Assembly: GCA_947652115.1 (NCBI GenBank)
Contig: OX393572.1
Location: 6,212,241-6,276,240, forward strand
From: Blastomussa wellsi
Taxonomy: Eukaryota > Cnidaria > Anthozoa > Scleractinia > Plerogyridae
Reading direction: 5' to 3'
DNA length: 64,000 nucleotides
This document shows, in pieces, positions 25,401 through 35,515 of the stretch. The position numbers were made by a program, and so were the translations under genes. The notes beneath the pieces were generated by a model. The model saw only the letters and a list, made by a program, of their open reading frames with translations, was not told where the DNA came from and searched no databases. Position 1 is the first letter of the stretch; every line of letters starts with the position of its first letter.

Positions 25401-28400
25401 GAAAATATGGCTGATTACAAACAAGTCAGAACAATTATTTTAAATAACAGTGAATGATTACCTTCAGCACTTACGCCCGGCCTTAATCATTGGCGATTTC
25501 CTTTTTGGCTGTTTATCGCGCAATTGAGGCATTACGTTAGCATTAACGTGAAAAGATAACAAGGCCACTATTTCTCAACACCGGCCGAACAAACTTTTTT
25601 CAGTATACGACCTAACGGGTGAATAATTGAATATTATAATTAATGTACATATGGAATAAATGAACGATGGAGCAAATCAATAAAGGGGCGATAAGTCATT
25701 CAGTTAGTCAGTCGGTCAGTCAGTTAGTCTTTCTGTCAGTCAGTCAGGCAGTCAGTCTGTCTGTCTGTCACTCAGTCAGCCAGTCAGTCACTAGTTTTTC
25801 AGCAGTCAGCCAGGCAGTCAATCAACCAGTCAGTCATCAGATCTTTCAGCCACTCAGTCAGTCAGTCAATCAGTCCGTATTTCTGTCTGTCAGTCAGTAA
25901 GTCGGTCAGCCGCTAGCCGGTTAGACAGACAATCGGCTAAGCTGCTTTTTGAATTTTGACTTTCTAAATTTCAGGGAAGTAGAAGAGCTGAAGAAACAAG
26001 GGAAAGAAAAAGAAGAGGCAGTAAGTGATACATAATTTACAGAATTTGCCGCTCGTGATTAAACATGTTTTACTCTTGTTACGTATACTTTCCTCAAAAG
26101 ACTTTTTCATTTTTTTAATCTCAAATCCAATCTTGGAATCTTATTTATAACCTTCCCGTACATTATTTTGTCGGAAAAAGAAATGTATTTCTTAAATTGC
26201 GCTAATGAAATACTATTTTTTAATATTCTCCTTTTATGCAGATGGCGGATCAAAATCGTGACCTCAAGAGGTAAACTATGATCCCTGCAAAATATGCTGC
26301 TTATTTTAGATAAAGAATGGATGGTTACCTTCAGTACTTCCTCTTTAATCATTGGCGATTTCCTTTTTGGATGTTTATCGCGCAATTGAGGCGATACGTT
26401 AGCACTAATGTGAAAAGATAACGTAGCCACTATTTTCCAACATCGACCGAACAAACTTGTTTTAGTCTATGACCTTCCGGATGAATAAATGAATATTATT
26501 AGTCAGTCAGGCAGTCAGTCAGTCGATCTGCCTGTCGGTCAGCCGGTCAGTCCGTCATTCGGTCAGTCAGTATTAAAGTCTGTAAATCAGTCAGTTTGCT
26601 AGTCATTCAGTTTTTCAGACTATCATAGAGTCCGTTACTCACTTAGACAGTCAGCCAGTCTGTCTGTCTGTCAGTCAGTCAATTAGTCTGTCTGTCAGTC
26701 ATTAAGTCAGCCACTAGCCGGTCAGACAGGCACACAGACAGTCAGTCTGGCACTGAGTCGGTTTTGAATTTTTACTTTCTAAATTTCAGGAAAATAGAAG
26801 AGTTGAAGAAAGAAGGGAAAGAAAAAGAAGAGGCAGTAAGTGATACATAATTCACAGAATTTGCTGCTCGTGATTAAACATGTATTACTGTTGTTACGTA
26901 TAAAATCCTGAAAACATTTTTCATTTTTGCAATCTCTAATCCAACCTTGGCATCTTATTACCTTTACAGACATTAATATTTTGTGGGAAAAAGAATTGCG
27001 AATCTTCCAAATAGCTATCGAAATAAGATGTGCTAATGAAATACTATTTTTTATGCAGATGTTGGATGGAAATCTTGACCTCCAGAGGTAAATGTCGATC
27101 ATTGTTATATTCAATTTGCTGCAGGCAATAACTGAGTACAAACAAGAGCAATTATTTTAGACACGACTGAATGGTTACCTTCAGCATTTCCGCCTTAATC
27201 ATTGGCGATTTCCTTTTAAACTGTTTGTCGATTGAGGCGACACGGAATCATTAACATAAGAAGACAACAAGGCCACTATTGCCCAACACCGACCAAACAA
27301 ACTTGTTTCAGTATACGACGTAACCGATGAATAAATATTTTAATAAATGTTTAAATGGAATAAAGGAACGATGGAGCAAATAAACAAAGCGGCGAGCATT
27401 TAGTCAGTCAGTCAGTCAGCCAGTTGGTCAGTGAGTCAGTCAGTCAGTCAGTAGGCCAATCAGTCTGTCTGTCTGTCTGTCTGTTTTTCTGTCATTCTAT
27501 AGTCAAGCAGAGAGACAGTGAGTCAGTCTTACAATGAGTCGGTTAAATCTAAGTAAGTAAATAAGAAATTAGTCTTTACATCAATTAATCAATCAGCTAA
27601 GCTGCTTTTTGAATTTTGATTTCCTAAATTTTAGGGAAGTAGAAGAGCTGAAGAAAGAAAGTACAGAAAAAGAAGAGGCAGTAAGTGATTGATAATTTTC
27701 CCAATTTACCGCTCGTAAATAAACATCTATTACAATTGTTACGTTTGCTTACCTGAAAAGCCTTTTTCCTTTCTGCCATCTCAAATCCAATGTTGGAATC
27801 TTTTCACTCTTGTTACCTTGACATATATAATTTTTTCGGAAGAATGAAATGTGTTTCTTCCAAATAGGTATCGAAACAAAATGTACTAATGAAATACTAT
27901 ATTTTAATATTTTCATTTTATGCAGATGGCGGATGAAAATCGTGACCTGAAGAGGTAAAAATTAAATTTTAGTTGATCAGTCTGATCACTGTTAGGTTGG
28001 GGACTTTTCGTGTCTTTCACTGCGACACGACCTAGAGTGAATAGAGCTCTGCGTGACGAAACCTCCCACCCCTCCCGCCTACTGACACTGATCCGGGAAA
28101 ATCTGTGTGCGTTCCTTTGGGGTGATCAGGGTCAAGATCAGTGATCCGAGATCACTCAGATCATGGTACATCAAAGGAACCGGCTAATCCCGGCTTGCCC
28201 AGAGTGGATTCACCGGCGCCTTTGATGCACCATGATCCGAGAAATCTCGGATCACTGATCATAATCTAGACCATCCCAAAGGAACACACCCTTATGTCAA
28301 AGAAGAAATTGGTTTCTCCATCAATTAATCAATCAGCTAAGCTGCTTTTTAAATTCCTAAATTTTAGGGAAATAGAGGAGCTGAAGAAAGAAGGGAAAGA

Positions 28401-31156
28401 GAAAGAAGAGGAAGTAAGTGATTCATAATTCACAGAATTTGCCGCTCGTGATTAAACATGTAATATTCTTGTTACGTGTACCTTCCCGAAAAGCCGTTTT
28501 CTTTTTTTATTCTGTTGGAAGAATGAAATATGTTTCTTCCAAATAGCTATCGCAATAAAATGTGCTAATGAAATATCATTTTTAAATATTCTCATTTTAT
28601 ACAGATGGCGTGTGAAAATCGTGACCTCAAGAGGTAAAAATTAAATTTGACGTTGACAATAATTATCTTACGTTGACAATAATTATCTTACATTCAACTG
28701 GAAAGTTACATTAGTCAGTCTGATCACTGTTAGGTTGGGGACTTTGCGTGTCTTTCACTGCGACACGACATGAAGTGAATGGAGCTCTGTGAAAAAGAGA
28801 CTGCCCATGAGTGAGATGATTATATTTAATATTGTTCTCAACTTTTCCTTATTCGATTCCAGGTTAACAGATAAAGTGAATCGGGAATTCTCCATTTATC
28901 GTCTTGAGGTAAGGATGAAATAACAGAAAAGCCCAATAATGATTCAGTAACCAGCGAAGTGTTAGTGCTGTCGGATGGGGCGACGTCTAAGTTGGAAATC
29001 AGATACAAACTTTGCACAACCCTGTAAACGGACATATTGGCTGTAAAACGCAATGTATAGTTTAAACTTTCATTTTAATTTTAATCTCCCATAAGAAGAC
29101 AATCGAAAGGAAAAATCTTACTGATAAGCCTCAATCGCATTTAAGGTGGCTCACAGCAGTTTCCAGCACATTCCCTCTCTTTTAATTTGATGGGTCATTG
29201 AGCAATAATGGCGCCCGGCAAACAAATCACAGTTGTGATTATTTTCTTGAAATTATTGATTACCATAGAAGCGGCATAATGTGTTAACAACAGCCTTAAT
29301 GTTAAATGTTTGAAAATTTAAGGTGGCTCTTAAAGCAATTCTCATTTTTTTAACGTTGCATACAATTCGCAATTTTCGAATTTCCCATAATACACCTTGT
29401 TTGCTCCTCAAAATTTTGCATACGCATTGTTTTCAGTAAATTTTCTTGGGACGTCTGTAATGCCCAGAGGAAATAGGAAACACAATTTTGGGGAGCAAGC
29501 CAGGTTTGTTATTAGAAATGCGAAAATGGCGAATTGCATCGTAGCATAGTGATCAAAATTCAGTATGAAAAAAATTGTTGTTCACCAGGCTAATTTTAAA
29601 GCTTCTGTATATATAATTACAGAAGACTATAATGATAGGCTTCTGATAATTGACATAATTATCAATCGCATAGAAAGCAAGCAAATAGTGTTACTTTCTC
29701 GATAACATTCCATAATTTTATTTCTTTTAGATGAAAATTGCTCTTAACGACAAAGAGAAGTAAGTACAAAAAATAGTAATAGTTTTAGGAAAATATGTGT
29801 AAACAAGTCACACCATATCCACACCCCTCTGTAACAGACCAAGTGGAATCTTTATCCTCACTGGGTTTTCGGGAAAAAAGTTACCGGTTCTTTTTTCCCA
29901 CTGGGTCCGCTCGTTTTCTGTTTTATTTTGCTCATTTATTATTATTTTTTGCAAACAAAATACGCTGGGTCACACCACACAGTCACTGGGTAAAACAAAA
30001 TAATCACTGGGTACTGGGGAGACAAAATTTCTGCTGGGTAGGGGAAAATAATCCACTGGGTAGGGTTTCAGTGGTTCTGTTACAGAGGGTTTTTATATCT
30101 AGACTACTCCAAACCGAGCGGACAGTGTTTCTCTATATAACGCTTTCACTCACTTGACCAGTAGCACTTATTGGTTTAGTAACGTAAAAGACGATACTGT
30201 ATATTCAGTTCTTGGAGAACAAATTTGGTACCCCAATATAATACGGCCGCTATTTCATGTTTTGGAACTCCAGGATGACTGCAGCTAACACGACAAACAA
30301 AAGCGTTCTATACTGATCTATCCTTTTTTATGGCAAACAGATCATGGACTCTCTCAGGCTAGATTCATAAGCATGTTGTTTCATAATTTACTCGGCATTT
30401 AGATTACCATATAATTCGTTGTGCTTTTCTTGCAGCGAGATTGTTGATATAACTCAGACGTGCGATGAACTAAACATTCGTGTGAGTATAAGGAGAAGTT
30501 TTACCTAACGAAATAATTGGATAAGATAAGAGATAATAAGTTAGAATTTTACTGAAGCATTTAGCAGAGAAATGTAGCACGGCTGAGTTTCGGAGATATG
30601 ATAATTAAAGTGGTCCAACAGACCGAAGGTTGCCCTCGGCTGGATTGCTTACTATGAAGCGGCTAGGAGTATTTCTACTCCCCCCCGGATGGGTTGCTAG
30701 GTTGTACCCCATAGCATTGAATTCTCCCGTACCTGTTTATACACCTGGGTGGAGAGAGGCATTATAAGTTAGAGTTGAAGTGTCTTGCACTAGAACAAAT
30801 AGAGTTCCAGGAATAGAGTACCTCCGATCCGAAGTTCAGCCCACTTACCTTCAGACCATCCCCTGATACACGCGACCGGATCACAACACACACAGGCACT
30901 AGCAATTTAGCCCAGGGACATGCCCTGGTTGCTCAGTGTACACCATGCAGGTATCTTGCACCATGTTCCCGCTACATGATGCCATTTTAACCCTGTAACA
31001 TGTCCTCGTCTTTACGGACAGTTATAATCTCTTTCGACGGCTTATTATGTTATTTCTCTTTCTCCTCAGCTCGCCTTTCTTGAACTTGAACGAAAGCGTC
31101 CCTCGAAGGGGAGGAAGATCAGAAATTTTTTTCGTCGAATTTTTCGACGGCAGTGA
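17179..31156 (+). CDS. Gene 2 (complete): microexon coiled-coil repeat protein
   Basis: Complete family member with 26 exons: 17179-17203, 18108-18169, 19080-19146, 20390-20418, 21140-21185, 21422-21450, 22066-22114, 22341-22369, 23099-23144, 23366-23394, 23966-24011, 24251-24279, 25061-25109, 25336-25364, 25975-26020, 26242-26270, 26790-26835, 27059-27087, 27635-27680, 27926-27954, 28368-28413, 28605-28633, 28863-28908, 29731-29759, 30436-30481, 31070-31156. The start ATG has a good context (A at -3, G at +4). The protein starts MAQAKPS and continues into a Lys/Arg-rich helix (exons 2-3), then 11 modules of 25-26 residues and the tail ending RNFFRRIFRRQ. Predicted length is 352-355 residues depending on the exon 1/2 junction. 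Introns alternate phase 0 (after A) and phase 2 (after B). B variants include MLDENLDLQR (24251, 27059 as MLDGNLDLQR). Only about 1.07 kb of 14 kb is coding. It is probably a cytosolic fibrous or scaffold protein, but that is inference; no known family was recognised. Confidence 0.85.
18108..18169 (+). CDS. Gene 2 exon 2, with ambiguous 5' junction
   Basis: The 3' end (donor GA then gtaagt) and frame are fixed by exon 3: two leftover bases GA join T to give Asp, then EKRKKDRQ. In that frame the exon reads SLQSVIKRKDA and onward. The strong acceptor after the pyrimidine tract (cttttag, exon from 18108) needs a phase-0 partner. Exon 1 would then have to use a GC donor at 17200 (TCA then gcaagt). 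Alternatively exon 1 uses the perfect gtaagt at 17204 (phase 1) and exon 2 starts at the second downstream AG, 18121. Gene 3 differs in the disputed 13 bases only at two third-codon positions, which favours coding, but this is weak. Confidence 0.65.
18297..18470 (+). repeat. G-rich minisatellite in gene 2 intron 2
   Basis: Irregular units of about 19 bp built on ggcttattagaggg. The same array occurs at about 41298-41465 in gene 3 and 57802-57976 in gene 4. Not coding. Confidence 0.7.
19080..19146 (+). CDS. Gene 2 exon 3: 67 nt, an A exon longer by 21 nt
   Basis: Acceptor tattttacag and donor AAA-gtaagg. It reads one completing base plus 22 codons (EKRKKDRQNIEDL, then RAELANQAK), ending in phase 0 like every A exon. 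It equals a 46 nt A exon plus 21 nt, exactly one heptad. The same exon is present at 42068-42134 (gene 3) and 58585-58651 (gene 4). Confidence 0.8.
19383..19437. repeat. Small foldback in gene 2 intron 3
   Basis: CCTGCGGAC near the left and GTTCGCAGG near the right form an imperfect inverted repeat of a 55 bp GC-rich island. Also at about 42370-42423 (gene 3) and 58888-58942 (gene 4). Possibly a MITE relic. Confidence 0.4.
19991..20252 (-). mobile_element. Penelope-like element fragment, gene 2 intron 3
   Basis: 262 bp between copies of AGTTGTTTTAT (19980-19990, 20253-20263); gene 3 lacks it at the matching site near 42950. The minus strand carries the same terminal sequence as the gene 4 copy, including CTGATGA (complement of 20074-20080) and GAAAC (complement of 20050-20054). 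The middle, which encodes endonuclease remnants in gene 4, is deleted. Confidence 0.75.
20939..21085 (+). repeat. AGTC array, gene 2 intron 20419-21139
   Basis: Short mixed AGTC/CAGA array. The preceding 500 bases are non-coding intron with no other feature seen. Confidence 0.7.
21630..21965 (+). repeat. AGTC array, gene 2 intron 21451-22065
   Basis: Long array with AGTC runs and a CGGT-rich patch (gtcggtcggtagg). Confidence 0.8.
22391..22494. mobile_element. 104 bp foldback insertion with 15 bp target duplication
   Basis: Flanked by TATGATGTTTAATAA (22376-22390, 22495-22509). It starts with a perfect 20 bp inverted repeat around a 3 base loop (22391-22433), followed by a unique tail (cgacgcagcaccacagtttc). 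The homologous introns after exons 7882, 25336, 45302 and 62536 lack it. The long duplication suggests retrotransposition; the source family is not identified. Confidence 0.6.
22815..23055 (+). repeat. AGTC array, gene 2 intron 22370-23098
   Basis: Degenerate AGTC/TCTG array. The same intron holds the 22391-22494 insertion. Confidence 0.7.
23640..23870 (+). repeat. AGTC array, gene 2 intron 23395-23965
   Basis: Counterpart of the gene 1 array at 6155. Confidence 0.7.
24598..24965 (+). repeat. AGTC array, gene 2 intron 24280-25060
   Basis: Long array with the cagttggtcagtcag superunit. Confidence 0.8.
25694..25930 (+). repeat. AGTC array, gene 2 intron 25365-25974
   Basis: Nearly the same sequence as at 22815-23055. 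Confidence 0.7.
26500..26755 (+). repeat. AGTC array, gene 2 intron 26271-26789
   Basis: Counterpart of 23640-23870. Confidence 0.7.
27395..27535 (+). repeat. AGTC array, gene 2 intron 27088-27634
   Basis: Short AGTC array followed by a TCTG run. Confidence 0.7.
28105..28291. mobile_element. Harbinger-like MITE, gene 2
   Basis: Orthologous to 10455-10641; the left end is eroded (tctgtgtgcgttcc) and TTA remains on the right. Confidence 0.6.
29825..30089. mobile_element. Non-autonomous DNA element with CACTGGGT repeats, gene 2
   Basis: Inverted ends CCCTCTGTAACAGA in both orientations, with several direct CACTGGGT or CTGGGTA motifs inside. Gene 1 lacks it: the flanks meet near 12145. The target duplication is not clear. 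No coding capacity. Confidence 0.6.
30605..30870 (-). mobile_element. Antisense SINE, gene 2 last intron (box B lost)
   Basis: Orthologous to the gene 1 copy at 12660. The box B segment is deleted or rearranged here (ttccaggaatagagtacc in place of the ggttcgaaccc region), so the internal promoter is broken. Confidence 0.7.
31070..31156 (+). CDS. Gene 2 terminal exon (basic C-terminal tail)
   Basis: Acceptor tttctcctcag, then 28 codons and TGA. Reads LAFLELERKRPSK followed by GRKIRNFFRRIFRRQ. The tail is strongly basic and amphipathic, unlike the acidic/basic alternating modules. Equivalent exons at 13122-13208 (gene 1) and 52797-52883 (gene 3) encode the same peptide, with mostly silent changes between them. 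Confidence 0.85.
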   Translation, partial: LAFLELERKRPSKGRKIRNFFRRIFRRQ

Positions 31157-31257
31157 CTCATTTTTAACTTGTACTAAAAACGCTATTGATGTATATATTT
31201 TTTGCTATGAAAACAAAAAAAAGTGTAATATTATTTAAATACTCATTTAATTTTCAA

Positions 31258-31800
31258 TTGTATTTTTTGAAGTCGTGAGCGAACCTTTCGAGGTAAGGAG
31301 GCTTCGATCTCTTTGTAAAAAATTATGTTATATAATTTTTTTTCATTTCTTAAATTATTTATTGTATTTTTGAAGTCGTGAGCAAACCTTTCGAGGTAAG
31401 GAGGCTTCGATCTGTTATATAATTATTTTTTTATTTCTTAATTATTTATTGTAGTTTTGAAGTCGTGAGCGAACCTTTCGAGGTAAGGAGGCTTCGATCT
31501 CTTTGTAAAAAATTATGTTATATCATTAATTTTTTTATTTATTAATTATTTAATTGTATTTTTGAAGTCGTGAGCGAACCTTTAGAGGCAAGGAGGCTTC
31601 GATCTCTTTGTAAAAAATTATGTTATATGATTTATTTATTTATTTATTTATTATTTAATTGTATGTTTGAAGTCGTGAGCGAACCTTTCGAGGTAAGGAG
31701 GCTTCGATTTTTTTATAAAAAAATGTGTTATATTATTAAATTGTTTATTTATTTATTTGTATTTTTGAACTCGTGAGCGAACCTTTCGTGATATTTTGAG
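31258..31800 (+). repeat. 3' UTR tandem array with donor-like motifs (gene 2)
   Basis: Six units of the same repeat as after gene 1, again between the stop (31156) and AATAAA (31877). One unit has agaggcaagg in place of cgaggtaagg, breaking the donor-like core. Confidence 0.8.
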
Positions 31801-31876
31801 GCTTTTTGAAAAAGGACATTTGTAATGTTTTGAGAATTTTATCTTTGACTACTGATTTATAGTATTTATGTTTATG

Positions 31877-31882
31877 AATAAA
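31877..31882 (+). terminator. Poly(A) signal, gene 2
   Basis: AATAAA with the same downstream GT-rich element as gene 1. Confidence 0.7.
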
Positions 31883-33670
31883 GATTATTTTAAGCAAAGT
31901 GTTCTTGCGTGATTTCAGTGGGTGTGTGAATGTCGAAAAACAAAATCCGAGAGGGAAAATCTGAAAAATCCTTAGGTATAGGGGCTTATTAAACTTGTCC
32001 TTATTCAAATGACCGAACCAAACCAAATCCCGGGGTTTTTCATTTTGCCAGGAAGGGAAATGTTTTTCCGGGGAGAAATTAAAATAAATTATTTTACAGA
32101 AAAACGGTGCCCTAGTTTCGTGTAGATGGCTCTACAACGTGCGAGCCATGTCTAGAAAAAAAAAAATAGAAATTTTGTTTTACTTTTGATTAAAATAATA
32201 TTTCATTCTTAGGCAAAGAGATGAAATTCAATTTTTCTAGCATTCTCAAAAGAATACCATAATAATTTATATTCTCTGGTTATACAGTGAAGCAATTCAG
32301 TGCAGCTCAGTGACAATGGGAAAAAGCGAATTTCACTGAGCGTCTTGAAACATCTGGAACCTGTAGCTAAGAGAGGGACACATCAAAAGAAAAAAAAGAC
32401 TGGTTTTCCCTGACTCTTGTAAAAGTAACTTATTGCAGGAACGAAAACAGACTAAAAGAAAAAAGCTGAAGTTTTCTACGGTTGTTATTAGCGCCTTCTT
32501 ATACATCATTTAACAGTCTGTAGATCTAATTCAATGAGAAAAAGTTAACTTGTACTTCCTGTCGAAGCTTTGGTATACCTGTTTAATAGCTAGGAATTCG
32601 AGATCTTCGACAGGAAATACAGGTACCTCCATTCATTTTAGTATTTTACTTTTATAAAGACTTTTTAGGCACCGCTAACTCACACCAGGCAATACAGACA
32701 TGTATGTGGAGACGTTGAGGAAAAGGAGAGAAAAAGTAGATGTGGCCTAATGTTTTAACAGCTCGATGGACTTGGAATAGTGCTCATTTTTCAGTTAGAC
32801 GCGTGATTATCAAAGCGCGGTAAAAATCGCACGGCTTTAGCTTTGCAAAAGATGGGTGCTTCTGATTTGTATGGAAACACCGGTTGTACGGTTTCTCCGA
32901 ATGACAGGAAATTTCCAGGGCCGTACCTGGGAATTTTTATCCGCGGGGACAATTTTTTGTCTGCTGGTGTAAACTCCGCACACCACTTCCCACAAGAAAT
33001 AGCCCAGCAAAATCAAACATTATGTTAGAAAAAAAAAACCAAAACATTTAGTTTTCCTGGCACTCCCTTCCGCCCGCTATGTAGGGCCTTGATATCTTTT
33101 TCATGTGACACCAGCGGCCTGTTCATTCACAGAGCAAGGTCGACAACTAAATAAAAGAACGCTAAGATTTACTCGTTGAATTGATTCAAGCAGCGAGACT
33201 TTTTTCTCTTTAACTTTCTCCAAGGCTTCTTAAGGACGGAAAATAAAGTAGAAAAGTTTCACCTTCGATTGCCATGTTTTTTGGTGAGCAGGCTCTGGAG
33301 GTGGTACAGCTTCTTTTTCGTCCCGTTTACGTGATGAAAAAATTGAACTGCTCCATTTGTTGAAAAATTCTCATGGAAAATTCTATGTAAATGGGAAGCG
33401 TTCGATATTCACCGGATTTATCACTTTCTTTTTTCCAAGAGGGCATGGTAACGAATCCTGCAGCATGAGTGGTTCTTTGTTGTGCGAATTTTCCTATCTG
33501 CCTATTATCCTATCTGCGAACTCACAAAGAGGCCGCTTGCTAAAGATTTGATAACGCCATCCCCCGCCGGAATGAATCACTTTATTCAACAAGAGGGCAT
33601 GGTAACGAATCCTGCAATCTGATTGGATCTCTTTGTGGTTCTTAATCTGCCGACGGTGAAGGCAACGCAA
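31883..33670. other. Intergenic, genes 2-3, proximal part
   Basis: Diverged copy of 13941-15800, including the inverted repeat (about 32556-32612). No gene supported. The insert with gene remnant follows. Confidence 0.55.
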
Positions 33671-33893
33671 TTAATGAGAAATCATTTCGCAGGAAGACGT
33701 ATCAACGCATGCAAGTTTTACTCTCCAAATGCCATTTTCTTATGAATTTCGGGAAAACAAAAGTAAAGTAATTACGACGGTTTTCAATTGACTGCTGCTG
33801 TAACATGTCCTTGTAACCCTGTAAAACGTCCTGCCTTTACGGACAGTTAAAATCTCCTTCACTGTCTTATTATGCTATTTCTTGTTTCCTCAG

Positions 33894-33966
33894 CTCGCCA
33901 GTCTTGAACGGAATGGTCCCCGTAGGAAGATCAGAACATTTTTGTTCGTCGAATTTTTCGACGGGA
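33894..33966 (+). pseudogene. Decayed terminal exon of a further family member
   Basis: Upstream intron, acceptor (tttcctcag) and exon start (LASLER, then RRKIRTF) resemble the genuine terminal exons. There is a 2 base gain relative to the others, so the RNFFRRIF tail is out of frame, and a TTAA MITE replaces the stop region. It is followed by a degenerate 3' UTR array (34360-35060). This is the remnant of an older gene copy between genes 2 and 3. Confidence 0.7.
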
Positions 33967-33970
33967 TTAA

Positions 33971-34245
33971 AGCCAATGATACGCGATTCAACATCTTTCA
34001 ACTTTTGTTGATCAACAGAATTTGAACATCGTTGCGACATTGTTGAAACTTTTGCGTTTTTGAAGTCGTTCAACAACCGGCAACTTGTTGAACGGAATAG
34101 ATTTTCGTTCAACAACGTTCAACAAAGTTCAACTTGCTGAATGGCATATTTTAACATTCAACATCATATGATACGCGGTTCAACATTTGTTGAACTCCAA
34201 TCACAATATTTGTTGCTCAAAAAAAGTTGACCGTGTAGCCTTGGC
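33971..34245. mobile_element. MITE with TTAA target duplication
   Basis: TTAA at 33967-33970 and 34246-34249 flanks imperfect inverted ends (AGCCAATGATACGCG and GCCAAGGCTACACGG, about 20 bp). The interior is rich in ttgttgaac and gttcaacaa. The TTAA target resembles piggyBac-type MITEs. It splits the decayed terminal exon from its former 3' UTR. Confidence 0.6.
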
Positions 34246-34249
34246 TTAA

Positions 34250-35060
34250 CTCATTTTTAACTTTTTACGGAGAAAAAAAAAACCGCTATTGTTTTATGTA
34301 TAGCTATTACTATCAAAACGAAAATATTGTTTTATAATTTAACTATTTATTTGTTTTTTGGAAGACATGAGTAAAGCTTTTGGAGGTAAGGAGCCTTCGA
34401 AAATATGTAATATAATTGAACTGTTCATTAATCAGTTAATAAACGGTTCAATTATATTACATAATTGCGAAAAATCTGTGTAATATAATTGAACTGTTTA
34501 TTAATCAGTTAATAAACGGTTCAATTATATTACATAATTGCGAAAAATCTGTGTAATATAATTGAACTGTTTATTAATCAGTTAATAAACGGTTCAATTA
34601 TATTACATAATTGCGAAAAATCTGTGTAATATAATTGAACTGTTTATTAACTGTTTATTATTTTTTAAAATCTTGAGCAAACCGTTAGAGGTAAGAAGGC
34701 TTCAGCAAAATTGTGTAATATAATTGAGCTGTATGTTTATTTGTTTGTTTAAAGTCGTGAGTAAACCTTTCGAAGTAAGGAGGCTTCGACCATTTTTGAC
34801 AAAAAAATCTGTGTAACCTAATTGAACATTTTATTGATGTATTTACTTTTTTGAAGTCGTGAGCAAATCTTTGGAGGTAAGGAGTCTTGATGTTATTTGC
34901 AAAGACACATGTAATGTCATGTAATTTAATTGAACCGTTTATTGATTTATCGATTAAGTAATTTATTTAAATCTTTTTAATATAATTGAACTGTTCATTT
35001 ATTAATTTTTGAAGTCTTGAGCAAAGCTTTCGAGATAAGGAAGTTCAATCTCATTTGCAA
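34250..35060 (+). repeat. Degenerate 3' UTR array of the decayed copy
   Basis: Diverged units with gtgagcaaacc, gaggtaagaaggcttc and similar at about 34360, 34670, 34755, 34855 and 35010, interrupted by the palindromic 73 bp satellite. It corresponds to the arrays after genes 1-3 but is far more degraded. Confidence 0.6.
34406..34640. repeat. 73 bp palindromic tandem repeat, about three copies
   Basis: Units start at 34406, 34479, 34552 and (partial) 34625, exactly 73 bp apart. Each contains an inverted repeat of about 26 bp arms (TGTAATATAATTGAAC, then GTTTATTAA) around a short loop, so each unit can form a long hairpin. Confidence 0.85.
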
Positions 35061-35131
35061 ATAAGTTATGTAATATAACCCAATTAACTAATGTCGTGAA
35101 AAAGGTTGTTGTTGTTCATCGTGGTATAAAG

Positions 35132-35515
35132 TATAGTAATTAAGGAGTTATCGTTTGTCTCACGATTTAGTCACTTGTGATGTGGACCGCGACGTTTCGG
35201 CTGCATACTGCTAGCCTTCATCAGGTGATAAGGTCGACTGGCTACGTGTAGTCTTATAACGCATGGTGCTCCGCTGTGATTGGTTGGTTTTCAACAGCTG
35301 TGATTGGTGTGTTTCGATCCTCGCTGATCCTAGACCAATTAGTTGTTCTGGATGTCTCGGTCGTGTTCTTTAATCCTGTCCTGCATGGGTCTCTCCGTCT
35401 CGCCTATGTAGACTTTTCCGCATTCGCAGGGAATCTACACTAAGATCCGAAACGTCGCGGTCCACATCACAAGTGACTACATCGTGAGACAAACGATAAC
35501 TCCTTAATTACTATA
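35132..35515 (-). mobile_element. Penelope-like fragment bounded by 69 bp inverted repeats
   Basis: Arms 35132-35200 and 35447-35515 are inverted repeats with about one mismatch, starting tatagtaattaaggag. Between them the minus strand reads ECGKVYIGETERPMQDRIKE, a piece of the Penelope GIY-YIG endonuclease. The left arm adjoins a CTGATGA...GAAAC signature on the minus strand (35194-35224). Inverted or partly duplicated terminal repeats are known for Penelope-like elements. It sits downstream of the decayed gene remnant. Confidence 0.72.

Larger units (their letters stand above)
22066..27087 (+). repeat. Higher-order repeat of three exon modules (gene 2)
   Basis: Two copies of the same three-module block seen in gene 1: exons 22066/23099/23966 recur at 25061/25975/26790 (spacing 2995, 2876, 2824). 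The first spacing is enlarged by the 22391-22494 insertion and its target duplication. Gene 3 has no second copy. Confidence 0.78.

Noticed and set aside
32843..33028. Frame starting MQKMGAS (also 54544-54732)
   Set aside because: Intergenic, disrupted in the gene 1-2 interval copy near 14880-15080, and no splice or codon support.
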